Assembly: GCF_014117325.1 (NCBI RefSeq)
Contig: NZ_CP059732.1
Coordinates: 6,585,001 to 6,649,000 of the forward strand
Length of the DNA: 64,000 bases
Direction of reading: 5' to 3'
Source of the DNA: Spirosoma foliorum
GTDB taxonomy: Bacteria; Bacteroidota; Bacteroidia; Cytophagales; Spirosomataceae
Part shown: piece after piece, positions 27,527 through 36,405 of the stretch
How positions within the stretch are numbered: position 1 is the first letter of the stretch
How the letters are laid out: each line of letters begins with the position of its first letter
Made by a program: the position numbers and the translations under genes
The notes under the pieces: model-generated
Databases searched by the model: none
Seen by the model: the letters and a program-made list of their open reading frames with translations, nothing else
Told to the model about the DNA's origin: nothing

Positions 27527-27562
27527 CTTTTCCGGTGCGCACCTGATTTTGCACCGGAAAAG
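27527..27562. repeat. 12-bp inverted repeat before paralogue gene
   Basis: CTTTTCCGGTGC at 27527-27538 pairs perfectly with GCACCGGAAAAG at 27551-27562 around a 12-base loop. It lies between the two paralogue genes. It could end transcription of 27607-29311 or serve as an operator for 26211-27497. No T run is attached. Confidence 0.65.
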
Positions 27563-27606
27563 GTTAATTTTTATGTAAGGATTACCGCACTAGATCTTGA
27601 GAAAAC

Positions 27607-29311
27607 CTATGTAGTTAATCCAGGATCGGACTCGGGTGGAGATGCGGGCAAAATATCGCTTAACCAACCAATAATCTGGGTTCCTTTGATTTCGAGTGTT
27701 GAGCCGTCAAAATGCCACCCGTACTCGGAATTGGAGTTACTCGTTGTGCTTCCAGCATAATCGGCAATAGCATCACTACTATCATGAGAGCCGTGCCCAC
27801 CAAACGAGATGAACCCTAAGGATATACCACCTCCAGCACTGACGTGCTGATTGGTTGAGTTACTGGTATCCTGACTTTGTCGGTACATATTGTTGAGTGT
27901 TTGTCCGTCCTGCCCCCAGGTACTGGTTTTAATTTTTACATTTTTAATAACCAGAAATTGCATGGGCACCATTGGCAACAAAGGTGCTTCTTTTCTTATC
28001 TGCGTATCGATCAGGCCGTCACTAATGGCTTTAGCCGGATTATTGACCAAGTACCATTTTTGCATGTAGAACAGATCACCCATAAACCACGGGCGTTCAA
28101 TCGTGCACAATCCGTATGTAATTTCGATACTCAGATCAGTAGCATCATTGTGAAATTGATACTGCTCCGATTCACTTCCCCCCGTAGTAATCACTCGCTC
28201 AGTTGAGCTGGTACCACCACTACCACCAGCAAACCCAAAACCGAATGAAATGGCCCCTCCGCCACCCGATGACGACGAATGAGATTCGAAATGCTGTTTG
28301 TATGTACTGTTTTGATGAGCAGCCGATTGGCTATTATATTCATTGCTACTAATAGTCAATGTTTGCCACCCCTCGCTATCATCATCTGAATCATACCAGT
28401 GTGTAGGATTAACGTAAGAATACGGAATGGGCGATGGTACCCCGGCCAAGCCTAAATTGTAAGCATCGAATAGTTTGCGGGATTTCGTGGTCATCCTGGC
28501 TTGCATATTGACTCCAACTGACTCAATTGTGTCAAGAGCCTGCTCCACTCGTTCGGCACCTTCCGTTTTCCAGGCATCGTAGGCATCATCTACTTTGCGC
28601 TGGTAGACAACGGATGCCATTGGCCAGCTATCGGCTCTGTTTACATCGTTCAAATAAGAATTTTGTGCATCGCTGTAGTCTACTTTAGCCTGAGCATAAT
28701 CACTAGCATTTCTCACGTAATTGCGATAGAGCTTAGATTTACCAGTGATATCTCCATCTTCATCTAATTCATAAAGTAGTTTCCGCGCATCATCAATGCG
28801 TTTCTTCACCTCCGGTGCCATAGATGGAGCAGGCTCTGGCTGAATACCATTAATGATGTTTTCGTAAGCAAAACTGATGTGTTGCGTGCCTGGATACTCC
28901 AGATAAGAATCATCATTAGTGACCATCAGTCTCTTGTCTACTAATTGGGCCGTCCGGTAAGCGGCTGCTATTGCTCGCCGAAATTTTGGATCGGCAGGCT
29001 TGTTTGCGGAAGAAGTCCCCCCGTTCGATGATGGAGTAGTCGTAGTTCCATCCGCAGTCGGAGTGGGAGAAGTAGACAGAGGCCCCCCCCCCGTTAGCCG
29101 CTTTTACATCGTCCTGCAACGAAGAGCCGCCCATTGGTGACCATGCATTAGCATAGTCTTTGGGATCAACCATTTCTCCCAATACTAATTGTGAATAAAC
29201 AAAGCCTGTTGTCAGCGCTTTACCGTCAGTCCGAACAGGACGACTGGATTTAATTCTGTCAATTAATTGACTGAAAACAGTCAAAATCGCTAATCCTGGT
29301 TCATTTGCCAT
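27607..29311 (-). pseudogene. Frameshifted paralogue of 26211-27497, broken at a run of ten C
   Basis: Two open frames make one protein: 28916-29311 (start ATG 29311) and 27607-28926. At 29083-29092 there is a run of ten C (ten G on the coding strand). Deleting one base joins the frames through a Pro/Ser/Thr linker to a PKFRRAIAAAYRTAQ helix and on into MVTNDDSYLEYPG, with no stop, giving 567 residues. The C-terminal block matches the 26211-27497 paralogue (IERPWFMGDLFYMQKWY, LPMVPMQFLVIKN). A Gly/Ser-rich stretch lies near the middle. The break may be real, a phase-variable slippage, or a sequencing error. Confidence 0.8.
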
Positions 29312-29495
29312 TGTTTTATTTAGTTTTAAATTGAAAAAATTGGATATATAGGTCCCTAGTCGGCGTTAGGGAACGCTTTGCTATGTGAGCATTAGCTATG
29401 AAAAATCAGCTAGATAATTGTGCTAGGCAGCGTCTACTGCGCCAGAGAGATGAGGGCGTGTAGAAGGTAAAGGGTAGCTCTTAGTCTGCGACTAC

Positions 29496-30965
29496 TTACT
29501 GCACCATGCCACTGATACCAGCGTGATAAACGGTACCATCTTTAGCTAGTACACAAGGCGAAGATTGATCGATGGTTCGGCCCGTATCGTACTCCCATTT
29601 TTTAGCGCCCGTTGCAGCATCGAAGGCATACAGTTTTTTGCCAATACCCTGGTAAACATAGCCCCCGGCAACCACTGGTCCCGAGTAAATTAGCGTGTTG
29701 GCTTCGGGTTTAACGTCCCATTTTTTAGCACCCGATGCCACATCAACCGCATAGAGTGTAGAACCGCTTCCTATATAGACAATGCCATTAGCAACAATGG
29801 GCGAGGAATAACCGGCCGTGCTTTCGTCAATCGCATACTCCCATTTTTTGACTCCTGTAGTAGCATTTAAAGCGTACAGTTTTTTATTGTTTGTACCAAA
29901 TACACCACTACCAATGTACAGAACACCGTTAGTGACTGTTGGCGACGAATTGGCAATACTGGCTCCCGTAAAGCGCCATTTTAAAGCGCCGGTTTTTAGA
30001 TCGAAGGCGGAGACTCCATCTCCCTCTGAACCAATGTATAAAAAGCCATTGGCAACAGCTGGCGACGATTCACTTAAGGAGCTTAGTATGCCCGAGCCAT
30101 CTGTTTCAACAGATCGCCACTTTAGAGATCCAGTCAACGCATCCAGCCCGAAAACAGGGGGCGAAAATGTGCGGAGGCTAGCATATACAATTCCATCAAC
30201 CATTGTTGGCGATGCGTCAAACGTACGAACTGCGTCGCCCTGGTACTGCCACTTTTTGGCCCCCGTCAGCGCATCTAATGCGTACAGATATGGATCGCCA
30301 CCGTAATACACGATTCCATTGGCAACCATTGGCGCAGCAAATGGGTGAATTTTATTTGTCTCAAACTCCCACTTCTTCGCACCAGTAGCGGCATCTAGCG
30401 CATAGAGTTTTTTATCCCAGCTGGCAACATAAACCAGTCCGTTGGCTACCGTTGGTGTGGACTCAATAGCGCCACCAGCCGTAAACGACCATTTCTTGTC
30501 TCCAGTCAGCGCATCCACTGCAACCAAAACGCCATCCAAGTTGCCAACATATACAGTGCCGTTGTTGACTGGCTTCTCCACCGTAACGGTAGTTAAATAG
30601 GCCTGAGTACTGCCATCTTCGGCGGTAATGGTATAGGTAACCACTTTAGAAAAATCCTGCGCCACTCCTGAAGCCGGTGAAACCGTCGCCTTGTCGGATA
30701 CTGTGATGGTGGGCACTAATTTCGTCACGTCCATTCCGGCCGTAACAGTGGCCGAAATGGTTTTAGCTGTGGCGTCGATGGTGGCTGTAACGGTGGGATT
30801 CAATCCGTTGAAGGCGAAGGCTGTAATGGATTTGGCCGAGCTTTTGGTGCCGGGGTTGGTAGTACTCCCACCGGGCGATGGCGTATCCTCAGTTTTCTTA
30901 CAGGAGGTGGCCCACAACAGCAATAGGGTAAACAGGGTAGATAGAAGTGGAAATGTGTGTTTCAT
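29496..30965 (-). CDS. PQQ-like beta-propeller lipoprotein
   Basis: This 489-residue protein has a lipobox ATSCKK after a hydrophobic stretch, an Ig-like N-terminal domain (about 45-130, DUF5018-like) and then eight or nine repeats of about 40 residues with the pattern ANGIVYIGS...LYALDAATGAKKWE. The repeats are the PQQ-propeller type (BamB-like), though no cofactor can be inferred. It probably faces the periplasm. It sits between the paralogue cluster and the response regulator, all minus strand, with no clear operon link. Confidence 0.82.
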   Translation of the reverse strand: MKHTFPLLSTLFTLLLLWATSCKKTEDTPSPGGSTTNPGTKSSAKSITAFAFNGLNPTVTATIDATAKTISATVTAGMDVTKLVPTITVSDKATVSPASGVAQDFSKVVTYTITAEDGSTQAYLTTVTVEKPVNNGTVYVGNLDGVLVAVDALTGDKKWSFTAGGAIESTPTVANGLVYVASWDKKLYALDAATGAKKWEFETNKIHPFAAPMVANGIVYYGGDPYLYALDALTGAKKWQYQGDAVRTFDASPTMVDGIVYASLRTFSPPVFGLDALTGSLKWRSVETDGSGILSSLSESSPAVANGFLYIGSEGDGVSAFDLKTGALKWRFTGASIANSSPTVTNGVLYIGSGVFGTNNKKLYALNATTGVKKWEYAIDESTAGYSSPIVANGIVYIGSGSTLYAVDVASGAKKWDVKPEANTLIYSGPVVAGGYVYQGIGKKLYAFDAATGAKKWEYDTGRTIDQSSPCVLAKDGTVYHAGISGMVQ

Positions 30966-31104
30966 GATGCATCTGTTTTAAAGTCGAATAGGAGCGGATG
31001 TTTTTGACTGGCTCAAAGTTGGAGTATTTACACTCGCTCGTCAATCGCATGATATGGCGACGATCGGTTTAATAAAGCCCTGAATTTTAAAGTAATAGGT
31101 AAAT

Positions 31105-31130
31105 AAAAACCCCAGCAGAAGGCCAGGGTT
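31105..31130 (-). terminator. Rho-independent terminator after response regulator gene
   Basis: On the minus strand AACCCTGGC pairs with GCTGGGGTT (two G-T pairs) around CTTCT, followed by a run of five T. It lies 25 bp past the stop of the LuxR-type regulator gene. Confidence 0.8.
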
Positions 31131-31155
31131 AGTGATAAGACGAGAGGAAGAATAA

Positions 31156-31779
31156 TTACCGAGTCAGGTATTTAGCGATGGCTTCGGTAACGGAATGCAC
31201 GTGCAGTTTTTCGTAAATGCGCCGAATGTGCGTTCTGACGGTATCAATACTTATAGCCGCTTCGGCAGCCACCATTTTGTAGCTATTCCCAGCCGCTAGC
31301 AATGCCAGTACGGTTGCTTCGCGGGGCGTAAGCTGGTCTAACTCATGAGGAGCGCTAGAACGATGTAAGGATTTTAGCACACGTCGGGCAATACCTGGCG
31401 ACATAGGTGCGCCCCCTTCATACACTTCCTGAATAGCCTCTAAAATGCGTACTGGCGGTGTTTTCTTAAGTAGATAACCCGTTGCCCCGGCCTTGATAGC
31501 ATCAAATACTCGGTCGCTATCGTCAAATACAGTCAGTATAAGTACATCGGTTTCGGGAAATTGCCGATGCAGCTTCAACGTGGCTTCGATACCTGATATT
31601 TCGGGGAGATCAATATCCATAAGCACCACATCCGGGCGATGGGTAGCCATTTGCTGGTCTAGATTCAGGCAATCACCATAAGCGCCGACTAACTCAAAAT
31701 TGTCGGTTGTTTGCACGAGTAGCGAGAGTGCATCACGCAACGGTTGGTTATCTTCGTATATGCTGATGCGGATTGCCAT
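31156..31779 (-). CDS. LuxR/NarL-type response regulator
   Basis: The 207-residue protein has a receiver domain (about 3-120) with EDN at 9-11 for metal binding and Asp 55 in VVLMDIDLPE as the phosphoacceptor, then Lys in KKTPP. A C-terminal LuxR HTH (about 140-205) has LTPREATVLALLAAGNS and IRRIYEKLHVHS. It would be phosphorylated by the histidine kinase encoded next (31868-32983), 88 bp upstream, and bind DNA. The regulon is not known. Confidence 0.92.
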   Translation of the reverse strand: MAIRISIYEDNQPLRDALSLLVQTTDNFELVGAYGDCLNLDQQMATHRPDVVLMDIDLPEISGIEATLKLHRQFPETDVLILTVFDDSDRVFDAIKAGATGYLLKKTPPVRILEAIQEVYEGGAPMSPGIARRVLKSLHRSSAPHELDQLTPREATVLALLAAGNSYKMVAAEAAISIDTVRTHIRRIYEKLHVHSVTEAIAKYLTR

Positions 31780-31867
31780 AAGTCAAGAGAAGTAGAGGTG
31801 TCAATCCGTAAAAGTAAGGGCTTTATAAGTATCGAAAAATCCCATAAATATGCGATGTGATACAGAC

Positions 31868-32983
31868 TTACACCCCTAAAATTTGTAAGGTAAGCGTGGT
31901 TCCACCCCCGCGTGTTGACTGAATGGAAAGTGTCCCGCCTAATTTCTGGGCTCGGGTGTGCATATTTTTGAGTCCATTGCCTCCCAGTGGATTCTGGCCA
32001 ACGGGCTGTTGGGTATCGAACCCCACTCCGTCGTCCTGTACTACCAGTATCAGCAACGAACCGCTACGTTGAAGTCGTACCCAAACATGGCTAGCTGATG
32101 CATACTTAGCAATATTAGTAAGGGCTTCTTTATAAATCAGGAAGAAATCACGCCGTTGTTCAAGCGGCAAGTGAATATGCGGTACAGCTTCATCAATATC
32201 CTGATGCAATGTAATATCCTGAGTACCCAACAGGTCGGTGGCAACGTCGCGCATTCGTACAACCACCTGGGTCATCGAATCATTTTCGGGATTTACACTC
32301 CAGACAATATCACTCATCGAGTCCATCACCTGCCGGGCGGTTTCGCCAATTTTGTCGACTAACAACCGGGCATGTTTCGGGTCTTTCTGGGCAATATTGA
32401 GCACGCTCTGACTGAGCATACTGATAGAACTGAGGTAGCTGCCCATGTCATCGTGAAGATCGCGGGCAATGTTTTCTCGGACGGAAAGCAGGCGCAGTTG
32501 CTGGCGAAGACGATAGCGGTACAGTAAATACAAACCAGCGCTCACGAATACCAGTCCGTACAAAAACATCATCGGCAAAAACCACCAACGCAACCAAAGT
32601 GGCGATTCGACAATGATTTTCAGGCGGGCCGGGCGACTATTGGGGTATCGGGCATCCTTTACCTCAAATAATAACTCACCATTAGGCAAATTGGAGAGAA
32701 CAGCGAAGCTATCACGGGTCGTAATCGGCTGAGAAAAAAGCTGTCTGGCTTTGTATTCATACAAATGATCTGTTCCCGGCGATTGGAAATAGATAACGGT
32801 GTTGTTGTGTCGGTAACTCAACTGTATCAATGAATCGCCTTTTCTGAAAGTAGATGGTTCGGGCTTCACAAACACACGGTTCATCGCCTTAACATCTATG
32901 ATGCTAACCGACTGAGCATGGGCCTGTAAACAAAAAAGGAACAAGAAAAAAGCGACCCTGCTGATCAATATCCGGCGATTCAT
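31868..32983 (-). CDS. Membrane sensor histidine kinase (HisKA_3 type)
   Basis: The 371-residue protein has a signal peptide, a periplasmic domain (about 25-130) with a beta-rich Y_Y_Y-like part, a membrane segment (about 135-158), a HisKA_3 domain with the phosphorylated His in IARDLHDDMGSYLS, and a HATPase domain with DDGVGF and NGLKNMHTRAQKLGGT. It signals to the LuxR-type regulator encoded downstream. Its start overlaps the stop of 32980-33669 by 4 bp, so all three are one operon. Confidence 0.9.
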   Translation of the reverse strand: MNRRILISRVAFFLFLFCLQAHAQSVSIIDVKAMNRVFVKPEPSTFRKGDSLIQLSYRHNNTVIYFQSPGTDHLYEYKARQLFSQPITTRDSFAVLSNLPNGELLFEVKDARYPNSRPARLKIIVESPLWLRWWFLPMMFLYGLVFVSAGLYLLYRYRLRQQLRLLSVRENIARDLHDDMGSYLSSISMLSQSVLNIAQKDPKHARLLVDKIGETARQVMDSMSDIVWSVNPENDSMTQVVVRMRDVATDLLGTQDITLHQDIDEAVPHIHLPLEQRRDFFLIYKEALTNIAKYASASHVWVRLQRSGSLLILVVQDDGVGFDTQQPVGQNPLGGNGLKNMHTRAQKLGGTLSIQSTRGGGTTLTLQILGV

Positions 32984-33669
32984 GATACCAAACGGAGATC
33001 AGTAGTCCGGTGTTTTCGGACTAGCCCAATCGAAAACAAGCCAAAGGCCAAGGCATTAATCATTACCGTGAATGTATCGAAAAAATAATATAAGTCGAGC
33101 GAAGTTTCGATAAAGTAATTTTCAAAATACTTAGTTCCGGCGGAGACAAAGCCCATTAGGAAAAAACCGAGATCATAATAAATAGTTGGTTGCTGACGTA
33201 AGGAAACCTCATTCGGCTGATCGAACAACCGAATGAGGCTCCGAAACGCATACATAGCCAGCAGAAACCAGGCAACCGATCTTGTAAGTGAATTAATATG
33301 ATTAAATCCAACCCATCCAACTACTTCAACCGGCAGCAACACCGTCACCAATCCAGACAGGAATAGTGGCCAACGTCCCCAACCGACACTTGCACCGTAG
33401 AAATAAGCGCCAATCAACAAGACAGCCAGGGTTCTGAAGTAAGACGTAAAATGATTCCTGATATAACTGTAACGAAGAATGGTGTCCGCCACCTCTACTA
33501 TTAATATCCCGGTCAGGAACCAGATAAGCCCTCGCTCCCGAGCAGAGAGTTCAGACCAATACCTTACTCCAAGCCCAATAGGTATCAGTACAACCGCCGT
33601 AGAAACATACAGGATTAGGTCAAGAATATCGTAGAGCGTCACAATAAAATTATAGTTCGTTGGCAACAA
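32980..33669 (-). CDS. Polytopic membrane protein in two-component operon
   Basis: This 229-residue protein has about seven hydrophobic segments and no recognised family. It is the first gene of an operon with the histidine kinase (4-bp overlap) and response regulator. It may be a membrane input or accessory sensor, which is inference. A palindrome of 20-bp arms lies 12 bp upstream of its start (33681-33723). Confidence 0.7.
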   Translation of the reverse strand: MLPTNYNFIVTLYDILDLILYVSTAVVLIPIGLGVRYWSELSARERGLIWFLTGILIVEVADTILRYSYIRNHFTSYFRTLAVLLIGAYFYGASVGWGRWPLFLSGLVTVLLPVEVVGWVGFNHINSLTRSVAWFLLAMYAFRSLIRLFDQPNEVSLRQQPTIYYDLGFFLMGFVSAGTKYFENYFIETSLDLYYFFDTFTVMINALAFGLFSIGLVRKHRTTDLRLVS

Positions 33670-33680
33670 TTGAAGCCCAT

Positions 33681-33723
33681 ATTTGGCAAAAATACGTTTT
33701 CATAAAACGTATTTTTGCCAAAT
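33681..33723. promoter_or_regulatory. 20-bp perfect inverted repeat upstream of sensor operon
   Basis: Arms at 33681-33700 and 33704-33723 are perfect complements (ATTTGGCAAAAATACGTTTT and its complement) with only CAT as the loop. It lies between the end of 33776-34582 and the start of 32980-33669. It could be a terminator for the former or a protein-binding operator for the sensor operon. No clear T run argues for an operator or attenuation element. Confidence 0.75.
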
Positions 33724-33775
33724 TCTTTTTACAAAGAAAGCGCTGTGTTGAACTGATGGGAATGCTCAACTAACA

Positions 33776-34582
33776 TCAGTTTTGAGTGGGAGGATTACAG
33801 GGTTGTCTTGGAGGGCAACCATCCCCATCATTCGGCGCTATGTTGGTCGTTCGAAATTCGAGAACAAATCCGTTTTGGCTGGCGTCATCGGCCTGTATTA
33901 GGAGACTAAAATTCCCCGGCACATGATTTAGCGGATTGTACGTAATTAAGCCCCAGGATAAGCGCAAATGGGTTTCAGGGCCAAAGGCAGCAGGATCATT
34001 GAGCAAAGTAAGCATTGCCTTGACGGGGAACAGGTAACCATGTATTGCATTGGCACCCAAATCGGGATAAATTTTCAGGAAATTCTGGATGTATCGCTGG
34101 GCTACACTGTTTCTGAGGGGTTTATTTAAATCAAGTTCGCCGTACGATTTTACGACCTGCTCTTCAACCAAAAATTTACCCCAAACCAGTTCATCGGTTA
34201 TTTTCGGCGCCGATTGCCAGAAGCTCCCCCGGCTAATGAGAATTATCTCCCCTTTGTTCTTAACGGATTTGGTAAACCCGAAGCAGTTCGTCTGCAACAG
34301 GCAGTTTTTATCCTTAAAGTAGGTCAGTAAATCAATGAGTTGTTGTTTCGGAATACGCATCGCTAAAGCCGTAGCCGATGGATGAGGCTGTCCCTTAAAG
34401 GCTAGAAAGGCGCTAAACCTGTCGGCATCCGTTTGGTAATTATCGGCTAACTCCACCCGATCCGGGTTTGTCAGCACGTTTCTGACCTGTAGTCCTGATT
34501 GTTGTACATCGCCCGATTTTAATCCTTCCAGATAGTCAAGCTGTTCGCTTGTCAGTGGTAGTGGTGTTGGTGGTGTGTTCAT
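33776..34582 (-). CDS. Hypothetical protein of three-gene cluster
   Basis: This 268-residue protein has no signal peptide. The N-terminal 40 residues are Pro-rich and the tail ends with CPPRQPCNPP. The middle is mixed alpha/beta with Trp and Phe-rich stretches (GEIILISRGSFWQS, HLRLSWGLITYNP). I recognise no family. It is the last gene of a minus-strand cluster with the subtilase-like gene (34641-35549) and the 35554-36003 gene. Confidence 0.6.
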   Translation of the reverse strand: MNTPPTPLPLTSEQLDYLEGLKSGDVQQSGLQVRNVLTNPDRVELADNYQTDADRFSAFLAFKGQPHPSATALAMRIPKQQLIDLLTYFKDKNCLLQTNCFGFTKSVKNKGEIILISRGSFWQSAPKITDELVWGKFLVEEQVVKSYGELDLNKPLRNSVAQRYIQNFLKIYPDLGANAIHGYLFPVKAMLTLLNDPAAFGPETHLRLSWGLITYNPLNHVPGNFSLLIQADDASQNGFVLEFRTTNIAPNDGDGCPPRQPCNPPTQN

Positions 34583-34640
34583 ATGGCTTGGTTGAAAATC
34601 AATAAATTAATTGTTAAAAATAGGGTAAAGGTAGTTTTCA

Positions 34641-35549
34641 TTAATTGCCTGGTGGCATGTTCGGAATGCGGCCAATTGGCGAAACAGGTGGAGTTAATTT
34701 TGCATCAATGCCTACCCTCAATGCCGACCAGACCGGCGTAAAGCTGTTGACCGTTTGCCTATCTCGCTGAATTGAAATGGGCTTCCCACGTGTGCTTAGT
34801 ATGCTTTTCACCTCCGAAGGCGTCAGGAATCGGCTACGAGAGTGGGCATAATTCTGCATCAGTAGTACAACACCAGCCATTTGCGCCGTAGCCGCCGAAC
34901 TTTGCCCGTAGGTCATCGCAACATCGTAGCGTGTCAAGGAAATAGGGACAGGCATGTAGCTTGTAACCCCAGGGCCATAATTACTCTCAGGAGTGTTGGA
35001 TTGGGCAGAGTATCCACCTACTACCACAACCTGATTACCGGATGGGATACTATCGGCAGACAATAACTGAAGTTCATTTCCCGCCGACACAATAACGACG
35101 CAACCACTCGCTGTTAGCTTAACCAGTTGCTGTCCTATATACTTGTCAGTCAGAACCGAGCTGCCATGAACAGGCGAAAGATTTACCATAACAACAGACC
35201 CAGGTGGCGGAGTCATAAATCGTATCGACTCTATGGCTTCGGGAATGTTCGTTCGCCATGGAAACATAGGTGATTGATTGATTCGATTCGCGCTAATAAG
35301 GGTCATTTTCCCAGGAGGGAAATCAGGTACGATCTCCTTCAGAACAGCCAGCGTTTTTTCACTGTGGAATTCTCTGGCATACTGCCGCACACTTACAATG
35401 TTGCGGTCAATGGCCGGTCTCGTATAGCTGAATGGGCCAAACGTGGGTGTAGGAGTTGCACTCCAGAGATACCACTCCTTATCAACCAAATATAAAGAAG
35501 GGTAGTCAGTTGGCGCAGGATGCCAGTTATCCGTTGAAAATAATAGCAT
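34641..35549 (-). CDS. Subtilase-like (S8) protein lacking visible Asp and His motifs
   Basis: The 302-residue protein has the second half of an S8 peptidase: a strand with VVMVNLSPV, the oxyanion Asn in VVIVSAGNE, then VVVVGGYSA and SNYGPGV, and the Ser motif TYGQSSAATAQMAGVV. The usual first parts, D-[ST]-G and HGTHVAG, are not seen in the N-terminal 130 residues. It may be a catalytically dead or unusual family member, or a pseudo-protease binding a peptide. No signal peptide is present. It follows 35554-36003 by 4 bp, so they are translationally linked. Confidence 0.65.
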   Translation of the reverse strand: MLLFSTDNWHPAPTDYPSLYLVDKEWYLWSATPTPTFGPFSYTRPAIDRNIVSVRQYAREFHSEKTLAVLKEIVPDFPPGKMTLISANRINQSPMFPWRTNIPEAIESIRFMTPPPGSVVMVNLSPVHGSSVLTDKYIGQQLVKLTASGCVVIVSAGNELQLLSADSIPSGNQVVVVGGYSAQSNTPESNYGPGVTSYMPVPISLTRYDVAMTYGQSSAATAQMAGVVLLMQNYAHSRSRFLTPSEVKSILSTRGKPISIQRDRQTVNSFTPVWSALRVGIDAKLTPPVSPIGRIPNMPPGN

Positions 35550-35553
35550 GGTA

Positions 35554-36003
35554 CTATTGATGGTCTATGTCCAGATTAGGGTTGGCACCAGGGATGACTA
35601 TTGGCCCTAGTCCACTACCGGAAGGCCTCCAGTTTCCAAAAAGCCCTGTAGGGAGTTCCATCCCGCTAGTTGAGGTTATGTCGAATAAGGGATTTAATCC
35701 GGCGCCAATTTGACCGTGCAATCGTCCATCCACCGTATTCACTACGAATACATTGAAGAACCAGATTTTGTCTTGCTGGTACAAGGCCCTGGCGGTAGCC
35801 TGGCCCGTAGGCTGGCTTAACGGTTCAAAGTAATTGAAATACAGAGGAACCAGAAGGTCTTGTACTCCTGCCATAAAGCTCATATCTTGAGCCCTGGTCG
35901 GCACAAATCGGGTTAATAAGTCCATATACTTATCCCGAAACGGTAAACAGATCAAGTTCGGCCTAACACAATTACTGGGGTCTTTTATTGAAATTATATC
36001 CAT
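35554..36003 (-). CDS. Hypothetical protein, 149 aa, first of subtilase-like cluster
   Basis: This 149-residue protein has no signal peptide. Its C-terminal part is Gly/Pro-rich with GLGPIVIPGANPN. It has a mixed sequence with FNYFEPLSQPTG and IWFFNVFVVNTV. No family is recognised. It ends 4 bp before the start of the subtilase-like gene, so the two are one unit. The 402 bp upstream hold no gene. Confidence 0.6.
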   Translation of the reverse strand: MDIISIKDPSNCVRPNLICLPFRDKYMDLLTRFVPTRAQDMSFMAGVQDLLVPLYFNYFEPLSQPTGQATARALYQQDKIWFFNVFVVNTVDGRLHGQIGAGLNPLFDITSTSGMELPTGLFGNWRPSGSGLGPIVIPGANPNLDIDHQ

Positions 36004-36405
36004 CCTGTCTTCAATTAAAATCGCTGACTAAGAAACTCCCTAAGTAATTTAACTAGTAGGTGGAAGCAACTAGCTGTTTAGCAGGCGTAAAAGTATCAGG
36101 AATACCAACAGTACACCATCGCATATTTGGGTGATCCATCTACCTGGAATACAGAAAACATGGGGATAGTATTCTGGGTATTTTGACTGCAACAGACTAG
36201 ATACTCAGCAACAAGGATTCGCATGGTTGTGGAAGTATTCTGAAATCGACAGTAATGTGACAAATAACTTACCAAATGTCAACTTTTGTTTATCAGCCGT
36301 TCAAAAAATCTAATGCACCTTTTATTAAGCTGTGATAAAACGGTTGCGCTTGTGCTGAAGATAGCTGTGTCGTTATGCAGAACCGGCAGCCCATCCAATA
36401 CACTG
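36004..36405. other. Intergenic, nothing recognised
   Basis: These 402 bases separate the subtilase-like cluster from cydB. No open frame, tRNA or repeat could be supported. The promoter of the 35554-36003 unit should lie in the low-coordinate part. Confidence 0.5.
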
